Positions 27,721 through 40,745 of a stretch of DNA of 64,000 nt are shown here, piece by piece. This stretch comes from Nissolia schottii (lineage: Eukaryota > Streptophyta > Magnoliopsida > Fabales > Fabaceae): assembly GCA_003254905.1 (NCBI GenBank), contig QANU01016478.1, forward strand, positions 899,058-963,057. The letters are read 5' to 3'. Numbering within the stretch: the first letter of the stretch is position 1; each line of letters opens with the position of its first letter. The notes beneath the pieces are model-generated. The model did no database searches and was not told where the DNA came from. It saw only the letters and a program-made list of their open reading frames with translations. The translations under genes were made by a program, and so were the position numbers.

Positions 27721-30189
27721 CCAAAACAACTTCTCATCCCACAATTCCCATTGGGCATTTCCACATTTTAGTTCATTTTTTTCTTTCTTCATTCTTCATG
27801 TTTGTTGTGCCTTGTCACCTTCTTTTTGGGGGTTTTTTTTACACCTAAATCAACTTCTTTATCTTGTTGAAACAAACAAAATTACTTCCTGCCACCTAAA
27901 TTATCTATTTCTCCTTCCGTTCCATTATATCGAGGTGGTTTTTTCATGTCATTTAATTTATTTTTTTTTATTTTTATAATTAAATTTATTAAATTTTATT
28001 ATTATTTCATAATTTAATATGATATATTAATAAATTATATGATCTAATGTAATAAATTAATATTTTTTAATACAATATTTGTATTATAAAAAAGTGCATC
28101 GTAAACTCAAATGCTTAACAAATCTCTAAACATTTTATAAGGTGGCTCTCTCAATTATTTGACTAGTGAAAAATTTATTACGATCATACAGAACATAAAT
28201 GATAACAAAATTTAATGAATTTAGTGTAAAAATTATCAAAAATAGATAAAGTAAGTTGGATAAGATATTTACCACGTGAAGTATTTAAGTAACCACCTTA
28301 TATCTTATATGTCCATTTCACTTTTTAAATATATTTAAAAGCTAATATATTTGGACACTTCCTTCATTTCAAGTATCTAAATACATTAACTTTTATATGT
28401 ATTTAAAAGGTGAAATACACACACATATATATAATGTAATGGATGGAGTATTATTTTAGCCAAACTCCTTTTAGAAAAATTTCCAGAAACAAAATAAAGA
28501 AAAATGCATATTCTTCAAATGATTCAATTGCAAAGTTGTTCTTAAAATAAATCATTTTTTTATAATGCAAATTGATTTAAATCGATTATCGTGTAACTCA
28601 GAATTTAATTTTTTTTTTTTACTTAGAAGTCTATTTAAATTGACTTTCATTTGATTTTAAAAAAAAAAGATTTGATTTAAATCAAAACTTGTGTAATATG
28701 CTCAAAATCATATTTATGAATAAAGATGCATGCTATAGTATGTACTAAGGTGTAGGTCTTTTTTGTGTGAATTAAACAGTACAGTGGTGTTCATATATGA
28801 GTCTCCGTTATGACGTACATTTCGAAAGCATTTTTAACTAAATAATAAAGACAATTTCAAATTTAAAAATAAAGATTTGGTTAACTTCATTTAAATCAAA
28901 TCATATTTGTACATGCTATACTACAAATCATTTAAATTAAAACCAACAACTTGGTACACACTACAAATAAACATGCATCTCTATTTATAAATCTGACTTT
29001 GAACATATTATACAGGAGTTGATTTAAATCTATTCCTGCATGAGTCGGTTTGAATTCTCTTCCAATAAAAATAAATAAATATTATGAGTTACTTCTCTTT
29101 ATAAATTAAAGAATGGTTCATTTAGGGGAAAAATTTACAATTGATTCATTTGAGGAATAGGCATTTTTCCATGTTTTATTTTTGAAAATTTCCCCCTTTT
29201 TAATCACAAATTATTTGTAACTCTCACTATTTTAGGTCACGTTTATTGTTAATTTTTTAGTTATATCTCTAATTTATTTTCTTGGAGAATGTTAAATAGC
29301 ATTATAATCTTAAATTACATAAAGATAATTTAGTAAAATTAAGCCTTAAATTATTCTTAATTTTAAGTTTCTTAATATTAGTGCATTCAATCAAAGTGAC
29401 ACGTAAATTGAAATGGAATGAGTAATTTCTATGCTTTACACTGTTACCAAATATATGCAATTTTAGACGAGACTTTTGAAATAATATGTGCAAAACTCAA
29501 TTATTTTTGCTTCATGACAACATATGATTAAATAATAGTGCAAAAGAAAATTATATGGTTAGTGCATAGAAATTAATCTCAAAAAAATTATTTTTACATT
29601 TTTTAATAATCAGAATTTTGATGTTTTTTATAATAATTGGCTGTCATTGTATCTAATACTTATAATTAAAATGTTAATTTATTTTTCGATAAGTATTGCT
29701 ACTTCCTCACAAAATACACCAAAGTAGGTGAAAGAAGTATAATAAGGAAACCCCATCTCATCCCACCAAGACTCAACAACGTTGGGCAAGCTCGTGCGAA
29801 GCTTCATTAAAAACCTCTTCAAGGAATTCAAACCCCTTATTTTTAAGGGAAGAAAAAGAGTACTCTATATAAAATTAATTAAGGGGCCTAAAAAAAGATC
29901 TAGAAGAAAATAAACAAAATACCCAAAAAAAGCATGGTATCAAAACTCAAACTTTGCAACACTAGATCACTCATTTGTATATTGAATACACTCTTAGGAG
30001 ATTCAATAATCTCTGGGATAAGCGCACATGAAATAAATAAAGAACCAAAGAATACCGCGTGTTAATACTATCATATGCTTATAAGAATATGCATTAGCTT
30101 TCAACTATCTCTGGTAACATATTGTCCATGGGCTTGACATTTTTGTCTCCATTCATATAGTCAAAATTCTACCATTTGCATTGTTTCCT
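27721..30189. other. AT-rich intergenic sequence, no gene seen
   Basis: Very AT-rich from 27950. 29690-30180 is somewhat less AT-rich, and its right part is probably the 3' end of the LINE remnant described next. A TGGTATCAAAAC word at 29936 resembles a retroelement primer-binding site but has no supporting terminal repeat. Confidence 0.4.
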
Positions 30190-30510
30190 CTAAGCACACT
30201 TTTTCCCCATCGAAGATATAGCAGTTTCTGGTTCTCCATATAGTACAGGGAAGAAAGTTGTCCACCACCCCTCTTGACACAAAAGTCTCAATCCAAGTTT
30301 CAAATCCAGTTCTAGCATTACTTGGATTAGCCCAAAATTTTTTCCATTTTGTTGCTTGGAAAACTCACATTGGAAGAACAGATGATCGATATTTTTAATT
30401 TCATTCTCGCATAAAACAGTTAGGTCTTGTAGTTGGATAATATTAAATTTGCCCAATCTATTATTTAATTTCTCAATCAAATCAACAATTCAACTCTAAG
30501 AAGACTAAGC
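30190..30510 (-). pseudogene. LINE reverse-transcriptase zinc-binding tail (zf-RVT-like), decayed
   Basis: The minus-strand frame contains RLGKFNIIQLQDLTVLCENE, then IKNIDHLFFQCEFSKQ. The pattern C, acidic, HLFxxCxFS is the zinc-binding module that follows reverse transcriptase in plant non-LTR retrotransposons. The following Trp-rich part (GWWTTFFPVLYGEPE, then CA) and about 200 bp of downstream text agree with a LINE 3' end. No reverse-transcriptase domain precedes it and there are stops on both sides, so this is a 5'-truncated relic. Confidence 0.6.
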
Positions 30511-33500
30511 CTTTTCACACAACGGTAGAATAATTAAAATTGCAAACCTGTTGTGTTGGCTGTGCAGCTTCACATAGCTGATCATGAATAACAGTTAGAT
30601 TTAATGATAAGTTTATCATTAAATAATTTACACTCTTAAAGAAGATAATTAAAACTTTAATAATAATTTATCATTAAAAATATTTTTTATTATTTTATTT
30701 ATGAAAGTACTGAAGAAAATAACTTAACAATAATATTTCATTTCTCACTAGAAAAACATTAAGTTGTCAATTGAACATAACTAATCCGAATTGATTTGTC
30801 ATGAAACAATATAATTATCTATGTACCAAAATCATTATAATTTATCTTCAATTGTAGTCTACTATAACCTCGTAGGAAGAGCAAAGAATTATTCATAATT
30901 TAAGGTTAAACATACGTCTATAAGATATATTCATTAAAAACTTTATTTAAAATGTTAGAGATTAGAATCACTGAGTCGTTACTTTAAATAAAACTTTGCC
31001 TAACCAGTAACCACCACTCTTATCAAGAAATTGCGTGAACAAAATTTAATTAAGAAAAATTATATAATAGTTAAGTTTTTTTTTTTTTTTGGTTTGTGTT
31101 GGTAAAGGTAATACTACATTATTGAATACTAATATTTTAAAAAGTAACATTTTTTTCTTAAAAAAAAAATTACCATTGGTTCCTCAAAGATCAAAATTTG
31201 AATGATAAGGGAGACTATGGAGACTGATATCAAATAAAAAATAAGAATTAAATTAAAATTTGATGCAATTATAGGGATCAAAATGATATTTAAACCAAAA
31301 TTAATGTTCAACTCGACAATTTTGGTGAAGTGACTTAAACTTAAATCAACTAAACTTATTACTAATTTAACTTTTCTTACAAATTTATGGAACTAATTTG
31401 ACAGTTTTATAAGAGAAATTCTTATATCTTTAACATAGTACATGATGGTGGTAAGAATTTCTCGTTTCCAATCGTTCTATACATCCAAAAAAAAACCTGT
31501 TAAAGATTTAAAAATACCAAATACGCTAATGGTGACCAAGTCTTCACTCGTCAAGCTATTTAATATTATTTTACAAGATAAATCAAATGAGCCTGCAAAG
31601 TCAGTAGTCTTTATTTTAAGAGTCGCTGCTTTTTATGTACACTTCTCCGTTTTTTCTATACCTAATTATTACGAAGATCATAGACAAATCCCTTGAAGAA
31701 AACTACAAGTTACGCCACTGTTACTTAGATAACATTTGATTATTTAGATAAAACAGAAATATTGACATGCATAGACAAAAATCATGTTTGTTTATTGAGA
31801 TAAATATAAAAATTTATATTTCATGACAATTTTTTTTGTATTTTTTGTATTTTTGTTTTGTTGGGTCATGAGAACAGGACACGAGATCCAATCTTTCAAA
31901 GTAGAATAATATGTTTTTTTTTTTATTTTTCTATTAAATTAATGTAATAAGAGTATTTTAAGTCACTTGGAGTATATTTTTTGTATTGTCTCTATTAAAC
32001 CAAATAATATATAAATACAAATAAGCGTGTCTTATACATTGAATAAAAGACTAATTTATATATCTTTGTCTTTATGTCTCCATCTTTATATCTTAGTATT
32101 TCATTATTGTCTCAATAACTAAACGCAATCTATTAATTGGGCAATATACGAGAGATTGCGAGTTGCATTTAGCGACTTCCCAAAGGAGGGAGGATCAAAC
32201 TGAAATTCATATTAGTTTAATCATATTAGTTGAAGATTAAACTGAAATATACAAAATAGTTAATGTTAAAAGTTCTGCAATTTAAAAAATTAAAGTTCAA
32301 ATAGATAATAATTTTTTAGAACTAAGTTGCTCTTTTTCATGAAAAGAACGAAGCCACTTGTTTATTCAATAATAAATATTCACATTTCTCAAATTATAGT
32401 ATTTAAATAAATAAGTATTTCACTATAATAAATAAGTATTTTAACTACACGTTATTTATCATATACCACGGGTCATGGACGGTCTTATGCACAACATCTA
32501 GTTCGCACGTTATTTATCATTTAATATAATTATAATTAAAATTTAATTAAATGCAATGACAATATAAAAAAGTTCTATGTTGAATATTTAATCAAAGTTT
32601 AACTAGTCAAAATTTGTAACTTGGCAATATTTATCTATAACTCATCATACTTATCAAATGTCACAAGTGTGTAAATAAGTTGATAAGGTTTATCTTGATG
32701 ATTTGTACACAATACATATATTACCATATAAGAGTTGTCAGATATCTATGTAAAGGTAATTAGTCATGTACTTGTACTAAGTATCCTTATGTCTACGTAT
32801 CTTTTTAGGATCAAAATGAGTGTTCATGTATCCTAGTTATGATGCATGCAAATATGGTACGAGTTCAAGTGAGTTATGTATGAAAGTGTTTATGCATCCT
32901 AGTTATGGTGTATAAAAGTTTATGAATGAAAAGTCTTTTGTTAAAGAAATTATCTTCATCTATATTGTCTGAGTGTTACACCTTTTAGGTGTTAGTGAGT
33001 TTGAGTGAAAAACACTTTAAGTAAGTTATTAACATGTGAATTTTGATATCATTTTAAGTTATTTAAATAAAAGAAATTAATTAAACAATTGTGTAAAACT
33101 TTTTACTCATCAAAATTAAACTCTTTTAATTAAATACACAAATACAATTTTCTGATAGCAATAGTAGAAACATTTACCCCGAATAAGATTACGATAGGGC
33201 ACTATTGGTTGAGGATATTCCTCTCTGTCAGTATATACCACAACGAGTGACAACTTTCGCCGAGGAAAATAATTTTGTACCAAGTATAATAAGACTTTGA
33301 CTAATTGACTAGTGTTTTCCAATATTTTGTTAATTAAAATGTTATAATAGTTTAGAACATGGTGTACACCAAGATTCAAAGATTCCTCGAACTGAAACAT
33401 GTCTTACTAATATAGTATACTACTGCATTTATTTATCCATCTATATATTCTATAAGAATAAGAATACTCTTATTTTAACAAGCAAACAAAATGCACGTTT

Positions 33501-33978
33501 GTATAAACTTATATTTAAGATAAGTGAAAAGTTCCCCTTGCTCTAGGGTCAATACATAGTTATGGGCTCAATAAATGTTTAAATACACAATTCATAAATT
33601 AAAAAAAAAAAACTTAAAAAGTTAAATTAAAATTTCATAACCATGCGAGCACTGAAAAAGAGAGCCATCTAAGGGAGCTGAGCCAACTAGACCTATCGAT
33701 CTACACAACAAAGTACACATGCAGAGATATGATGAATCATTGATAGAATTTGGAAAGACGCTTTTATTGGCAACTTTTCTTCCCCACACTTTGTTGATCA
33801 GTGATTGATTGATTTCCTAACACTTTTTGAAGATGATGCATCAAGGGTGAACATCACCTGCCACTTAGATGGCTGCTAGTGCATGTTTCACACTCATTCT
33901 AGGTTTTACAAATTTAATTTGGATAAATTTAATTTTATAAAAATAATTTAAATAAATGTCTTAATTAGTCTTTGAATT
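30511..33978. other. AT-rich intergenic sequence, no gene seen
   Basis: No supported gene. The 94-codon minus-strand frame 33116-33400 has no recognisable domain and lies in very AT-rich DNA. Confidence 0.5.
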
Positions 33979-34234
33979 TAATAGGAGTCTAAATTTTTTA
34001 TTTAATACTCCTCTGTGTAAGAAGTTGGTTAGGATAGTTGTATGTTAATTATAATTAGTTAGTTAGTTATGTAATTGATCACCAAGTAACTAATGTGTAT
34101 ATATATGAGCACAATTTCTCTAAATGAATAACTTTTCTTTTCACAATTTCTTGCTCTACTATCTACAACTCTCTATTTTGTTGTGCTTGCTGTGTTGCAA
34201 GCTTCTGCTATGGTTGCTGTTGCAACTTCTATCA
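33979..34234 (+). repeat. 5' LTR of the copia element
   Basis: 256 bp. It contains TATATATGAGC-type core promoter text and matches the 3' LTR except for small changes and one indel. Confidence 0.8.
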
Positions 34235-34276
34235 TGGTATTTCCCAAAGGAAATATTCACTCGAACTCCTGTCAGA

Positions 34277-35082
34277 TGCAGGGCTCTTGGGATGCAAATC
34301 AGTAGCTACCTCAATGAACTCTTCTCCTCGATTAAACAAGGAAACTGGTGACTTGTTGGTTGATCCTGCTCCATACAGAAGATCAGTGGGTAGAATAATT
34401 TACTTGACAACAACAAGGCCTGATCTCTCATTTTCAGTCAATCAACTTGCTCAGTTCATGGGCAATCCAACCACTGCTCATCAGCAAGTAGCTATGATGA
34501 TTCTCAGGTTCATCATGACAACACTTGGCTTGGGGACTTTTCTTCCTTCTACATCATAATTGCATTTCAAAGCATACACTGATGCTGATTAAGCTAGTGC
34601 CAGGTTGTCTCGATACACGAAGATCAACCACTGGCTTCCTTGTATACCTTGGCAACTCCTTACTTAGTTGGAAATCTAAGAAACAATCCACCATTTCTAG
34701 GTCATCCTATGAGGCTGAATACTGGGCCTTTGCAGCAATAACCTGCGAATTGCAATGGTTGTCATACTTGTTGGATGATTTTGGCATAACTCCATCTTAC
34801 AATGCTGTTGTTTTCAGTGACAGTCAATCAGCTATTCAAATAGCTCGCAATCCGGTCTTTCATGAGCGCACTAAACACATTGAGTTGGATTGTCATCTCG
34901 TTCGTGACAAAGTACAAAGTGGTTTGATTTGGATACTTCCTATTGGATCTCAGCTTCAGCTGGCAGACCTCCTTACCAAACCCCTACCCTCGACCACTTT
35001 TTCATTTTTGCATGGCAAACTTAGATTGCTTAACATCTTTGTTGAACCTAATTCCAAGTTTGGGGGGGTAATAGGAGTCTAA
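34277..35082 (+). pseudogene. Copia pol remnant: end of reverse transcriptase plus RNase H
   Basis: The first part (34287-34510) reads LLVDPAPYRRSVGRIIYLTT, then RPDLSFSVNQLAQFMGNPT, the copia connection region after reverse transcriptase. The frame then shifts. From about 34610 it reads CLDTRRSTTGFLVYLG, SLLSWKSKKQSTISRSSYEA, DSQSAIQIARNPVFHERTKH and LADLLTKPLP, the copia RNase H with its DTRRSTTG, SSxEAE and DSxSA motifs. The shift near 34510-34610 and the missing upstream domains make it non-functional. Confidence 0.85.
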
Positions 35083-35369
35083 ATTTCTAATTTAACACTC
35101 CTTTGTGTAAGAAGTTGGTTAGGATGGTTGTAGGTTAGTTATAGTTAATTAGTTAGTTATGTAACTTGCTCAACAAGTAATTGAGTTAGTTAGTTAGTTA
35201 TGTAACTTGATCACCAAGTAACTGATATGTATATATATGAGCACAATTGCTCTAAATGAATAACTTTTCTTTTCACAATTTCCTGCTTTGCTATTTACAA
35301 CTCTCTCTACTGCTGTGCTTGTTGTTGTGTTGCAAGCTTCTGCTATGTATGCTGTTGCAACTTCTATCA
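35069..35369 (+). repeat. 3' LTR of the copia element
   Basis: 301 bp. It is longer than the 5' LTR because a segment containing TTAGTTAGTTATGTAACTTG and CAAGTAA is tandemly duplicated within it. Confidence 0.8.
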
Positions 35370-38300
35370 GAACTTTTTATCGGTGACCGTATTGATCTCA
35401 TAACAAAAAAATCTCTAATTAGTCCATGAACACCCTTAATTGGTCCATAAATATTTCAAATATTGTCCTCGTTAGTCCATTAACATTTCAAACAGAAGAA
35501 TTAATGAGGGTAATGTTTAAAATCTTCAAAGATTAAATAGAAATTTCTTTTTATTGAAAAACTAATGTAGACACCGATAAAAATTTAGATACCAATTAAA
35601 ACATTATCCTAAATAATTATGATTACAAATTCTTCTTGTAAATCGGTGATTCAAAAGAGGTAATCCTCATAGAAACGCTTGCGAAATTCTATCTTTTGCA
35701 AGCCTTTGTTTGTTCGGAGGTGAGATAGCATGATAGATTTACAAATGAGCAAAAAAAAAAACATGAATTCTCATTGATTCAAGTCACATAAATTGGTTTA
35801 TATACAAGTGCATTGTAGAAGCTTGCACAGCAAGCATCATAATTAACTTACCGATGATTGACTAACCAACTAACTTATTAACTAATTAATTAATACATGT
35901 GACAAAAATTATTGACAACAATTTTTATGAATTATCTCATGTAATATGATACTTTAAAAGTTTTATATATGATAATATATAATTAAATGATGGTGAATTT
36001 TTCTATATCAACCAATGCATCAAGAGTAAATCCTTTAATTGTGCATTTTTAAATAATTTTTTTATTAAAAAAGTGAGATAATTTGTTTGGTCGCTAGCTG
36101 CTTAAGTACCGGCCCATGTGGCCATCATCACATGATATACATTAATTGGTGGCCTTCGAGTTGGCATTTGCTTTTATAATTAGGTTGTATCAGAACATGC
36201 GTTAATTAATCAGTATGAACTGGGAAATCATACTGCAATAAGCTACAATGTATTTATATGACTCACTATTTAGCTTGAAACAAACACGTATTAATTAGTG
36301 TGAACTGGGAAAACATACTTCAATAAGATAAAATATGACTCATTATTTAGTTTGTATGAAACCAGTCGGTGTTGTTTTATTTTCTTTACTCATTAATTAG
36401 TATAATCCAGATTAAGGAGCACCTTTCATAGCAACCAAAATCTTTCAAGCGTTTCTCCCGTTGCCCTTCAAAATTCAGATGACATGTGTATATGACGAAT
36501 GAACAAGAAACTATTCTCAAATTCCCAATATCCAAAAAAGCTCCTTTTTATTTTTTTTGCTTTCTCCAAATTTGTTGCAATCAATTAAAGCTAGTATTTC
36601 TTTAACATAAAAAGTTTCTATCGTGCCATGGTTGTTAAATGGAAGGCGACTTCAGGTGATTTTGCAATGCACTACTATATAGTCACATGTATGATCGGTG
36701 TTGATTGACATGATCAATGTGAAACAGATGATCTTAAACAAAAAGGAACCGACCCACGAAATAAAATGAGAAAAAAGTTAGATACATAGAAACTAATTAT
36801 GATACTTAGTTAGGTTAACATAGTTTTCATTATCAACCCATAAGATATTATCATGCATATATGTAACTTCTAAGTTAACTATTGTAAGAGCCAAACACTT
36901 ATAATAATGCAATAACACATAATTTGAGATATGTATAAAAAATCTTACACTTATAAAAGTAATGTATTGAAATTAAATCTTTGAAAATAAAGTAGTTGTT
37001 AAACCTTAAGGATTCACAGTACGAAAATAATGAGTGGAGTGAAGTGGGAGATGAGATTTTTCTTGATGTACTTTCTTTTTTTTTTTTTTGAGATTTTGAT
37101 GTACAAGAAGTACCTCTACTTATTTTTTTTAAAAAATAGTTATAGATTAAATTATTTAATATTGGAAACTTAAAAAATGTACTATTATGCGTTTTTCTTT
37201 TTGTCCTTTTTGTTTTTATTCTTATCAAGTGTTTTGAGGGTTGTGCATTAGAGATTTTTCCACTCAACACAACTCATTTGTTGGTTGTGTTGGGTCAAGA
37301 TAAGCCAGTTCACCCCTACTCTTTAGTCTTAACCTTATCGAGAATGAGTACTCTTTATTCTCATTTGTTTTTGTGGTACTCTGCTTTGGGGTATTTTCCC
37401 GAAAAATATTATTTATATATATTCACCAATAGACTTAGGGTAAATATACAAAGAGAGAAAAATGAAATTACAAGGGAGTTGGAGTGAATTTTAGTAAAAT
37501 CTCATTACATGATAAATAAAAAATAAATTAATATAATGTCTAATATAAAATGAATTTAAATAATATAATTTTTATAAAAAAAAAAAAAAAAACAATTCTT
37601 GTGTGCCATTGTCTTCCACCCCCAAATTTTTCACTCTTTGTAAATTTTATTATAATTACTTATCCCCGATCAATCTTTTTGACACACTATGCATCATGGG
37701 TTGAATTGGCTTTTCCGAGGACCTGAATAATGATGAGAATAATATTAGGGTGAGAAATAATCAATAGAACTAGTACTGGTGTTATGTTAATGTAATTAGG
37801 AATTCAGTGTTGGAATACTTTAACTTTTTTTTTATATTATTGTAACTTTTATTTAATTTTTTATATTAAAAAGTTAAAACATATATTATTTTATATATAA
37901 AAGTAATTATAAAGCAGCCCTCCCAATCAAAGGATATAGTTGCGCCCCTTACTCTTTTACTAATAATATTTCTCTTCTATGGTAAGTAGAACACGTGATG
38001 CATAAATTATATTTGATGACTGCGCGGTCGAGACCTAGTCAGCAAGCGTAGGTGAGAGACTTCGACTTCCAAACATCTAATCATAGTCACATGCATCATA
38101 TCATACCTACGCATGAGCCAAACTAATCAACAATGAAGGGTCTGCAAAATGGAGAACAATTAATTTTCTCTCTTCATACCAGCTCATGGAAATTAGTATT
38201 ATATCATTGCAGTGAAAAGGAATTTTATTGCCATGATCAGGAAAGGTAATGTTTGCGCAAGCTTTTGTACAATTTGAACTCTACATATATTTTGTAGTGA

Positions 38301-38939
38301 GAATTTCATTTTATAAAAGAGAAGATTTTTGCGCACTTATATTAATAAAATGAGACGTGCACAAAATTTATTTTGTTAGTGTAAGGTTAAAAACTTTTTA
38401 TTAGTTTAAGGGTGTGATTGGTTTCAATTTTTATTTTATAAAATTTTTAGAAACTAAATTTTATAAATTTTATTATTTTTTACAAAATTTTAAATCAAAA
38501 ATTCTAAAAATAAGAATTAGTACCAAACAACACCCTCTGTTTTTTTCTTTCTCATTGTGTAGTAGTACATATTGTGTGCTTCACATGATCACGTGATCAC
38601 ATGATCCACTACTCCTGAGTCATGCATGAGGGGATTTTACATGGGGTTGTCAAAATGAATCTGGCTCGTGGATCCGGTCCGTTTATCCGGTTAAATGAGC
38701 AGACTTTACATGCAAAAAATAGGCTCACAAAAATTTTTAAAAAAATTGGATTGCCCGTTTGTGTTAGGCAGCCATAATTTTACATATATATGGGTTTAGT
38801 AATACAAGCATTCAGAAACATGGGTCACAACATAAAATTACAGATATATGAGTTTAATTTCTAAATTTTCCACAGTACAAGGCAAATTCATAAATTACAA
38901 AAAACGAAGAAAAAAAAGAAGACACGGACAGGACACTAT

Positions 38940-39120
38940 ATATGTCAGGCAAATTCAGAGTCTGAATTTGCCACTATGTCAGACAAATTCAAATCCCAAA
39001 ATAAAAAAAAAAAAATTGACTGGTCTGAATTTGCCACTGTGGCAAGCAAATTCAGACCCCAAAATAAAATAAAAAAATAGGCTGGTCTAAATTTGTCACT
39101 GTGTCAAACAAATTCAGAAC
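38940..39120. repeat. Tandem repeat of palindromic units (CAAATTCAGA / TCTGAATTTG)
   Basis: Three units of about 70 bp. Each pairs TCTGAATTTGCCACT with a following inverted CAAATTCAGA, and A-rich spacers (CCCAAAATAAAA) separate them. Each unit could form a short hairpin. Confidence 0.7.
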
Positions 39121-40717
39121 TTCAGCCCATACATTTATAATTTCCTCTCCTGAATTATACTACTAGATTAGTTTCAATTTGTAACCATTAATATGTAAAA
39201 AATTCTCATGCATGACCTTCAAGATACTTCAAAATAAAACACAAGCTAATATATACAAATATTCACTACCGTGCACTAACCGGTAGAATTTTTTGTAACA
39301 AAAAAAGGTTACACTTTCTGCTACATATTATTTGTACGGATGGATATATATATATTTTCTTACTTTAATAAGGACATAACTTCTTAAAGGTAACTTTTAG
39401 TAAACGTGAGATGCATCATTTGCATCTCAAATATTTCTTATGTATTTTTTTTAGATATATAAAAATTAATTAAAAAATATTTTAAGATAAAAATAATTTT
39501 AAGTTTTATGTTTTTATCTTTTTCTTTAAATATTTTTTTTTCCATTTTCTTTGCATTTTCTGTCTTAACATACTTACCAAACATTGGTTAAAGGCTTAAA
39601 GTTGTTAATTTTTAAACTAAAAACATACTTATATCATTATTACCACATATATGATCATTAGAAAATAAGCCGGAAATAAAAGGTCTATATTGGAACACTC
39701 CATTTCACAATGATAATATTGATTAATACTACTATTAATTTGTTGGCAAATTAGACTGAAAATTAAAGGAAGACACAATGAAATTTTTTTTTTTTTTTTC
39801 CTTTCTGAGAGCAAGGCTAGGCTAGGACTTGACAAAGCCACGTGGTCCAAACTAAAAGTCCCACCTTCCCTCTCTGACTTGGATATTTCTAACTCATAAT
39901 TAATTATCAAATGTTGGAGTGCTTCACTTCACTTCACTTCACTTCATGATAAAAGACTAAAGATTGACACCGTCAAGACGAAGAATATGTGGTAGAAATC
40001 CTTTTGTTTCCTTCTGTACTAACACATATCCCCCTTTCCCATTGAGCAGCCTAGCATCTACTAAGCACTAGCTATCTACCCATAAAATATGATTACACGT
40101 GATTCGTGATTCCACAATCGCCTTTGCTTGCAGTTTCTACTAGCGTTTTTCTAAAAAGAATTAGAGTAAATACAGGATTTAAGAAACACTAACACAATCA
40201 CGCAATAATTTTTTAAAATTTTATAGATATTAACATGATATATATAATTAAATATTTATAATAATATTTTAATATTTTTATTAATATTAAATTATTAATA
40301 TTTTTAAATCTTTTTAAAAATATATAAAATATTTAAGATATTTTTATATGTTAATATTTGTTAATTTTTTGAGAGCTCATGTTATTATAAACTATTTAAT
40401 ATTTAAAATATTTTTTATTCAGACACAGCATAAATATGACTAAAAAAAATTTTAAATATAACTCAAACATGCTTAAATATAACTCATCATGAATTTTTTT
40501 TTAACACTTTCATACATGCAACACGTGTTGAAAAAGTGTTTTCGTGTGTCGGTATTTGCAGTGTGTCAGACACACAGAAACGATAGTCTCATGAAGTGTT
40601 CACACTTCTAAGTATAAGATTTATTCATTTTAATTATATTTTTTATTGACAAAATAAAATATAATTTCTTATAATTAATTGAGAAAGTGTCAAACCCAAG
40701 TCTAAGATACACTTCTC

Positions 40718-40745
40718 CCTCGCCCTCGCCCTCGCCCTCGGCCCC
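40718..40745. repeat. CCCTCG hexanucleotide repeat
   Basis: About four units, grading into C-rich text (CCCCTCCCCCTCCCCC). A strong local GC spike in AT-rich DNA. Confidence 0.85.

Larger units (their letters stand above)
33979..35369 (+). mobile_element. Ty1-copia retrotransposon, internally deleted, both LTRs present
   Basis: Two similar LTRs (33979-34234 and 35069-35369) start with TAATAGGAGTC and end in CTATCA, near-inverted termini. TGGTAT directly after the 5' LTR matches the initiator-Met tRNA primer site, and a G-run (35062-35068) before the 3' LTR is the polypurine tract. Flanking 5-bp words GAATT (33974-33978) and GAACT (35370-35374) agree at four of five positions and are probably the target duplication. 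The inside keeps only the C-terminal part of pol. Gag, protease, integrase and most of reverse transcriptase are missing, so it cannot move by itself. Confidence 0.85.
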
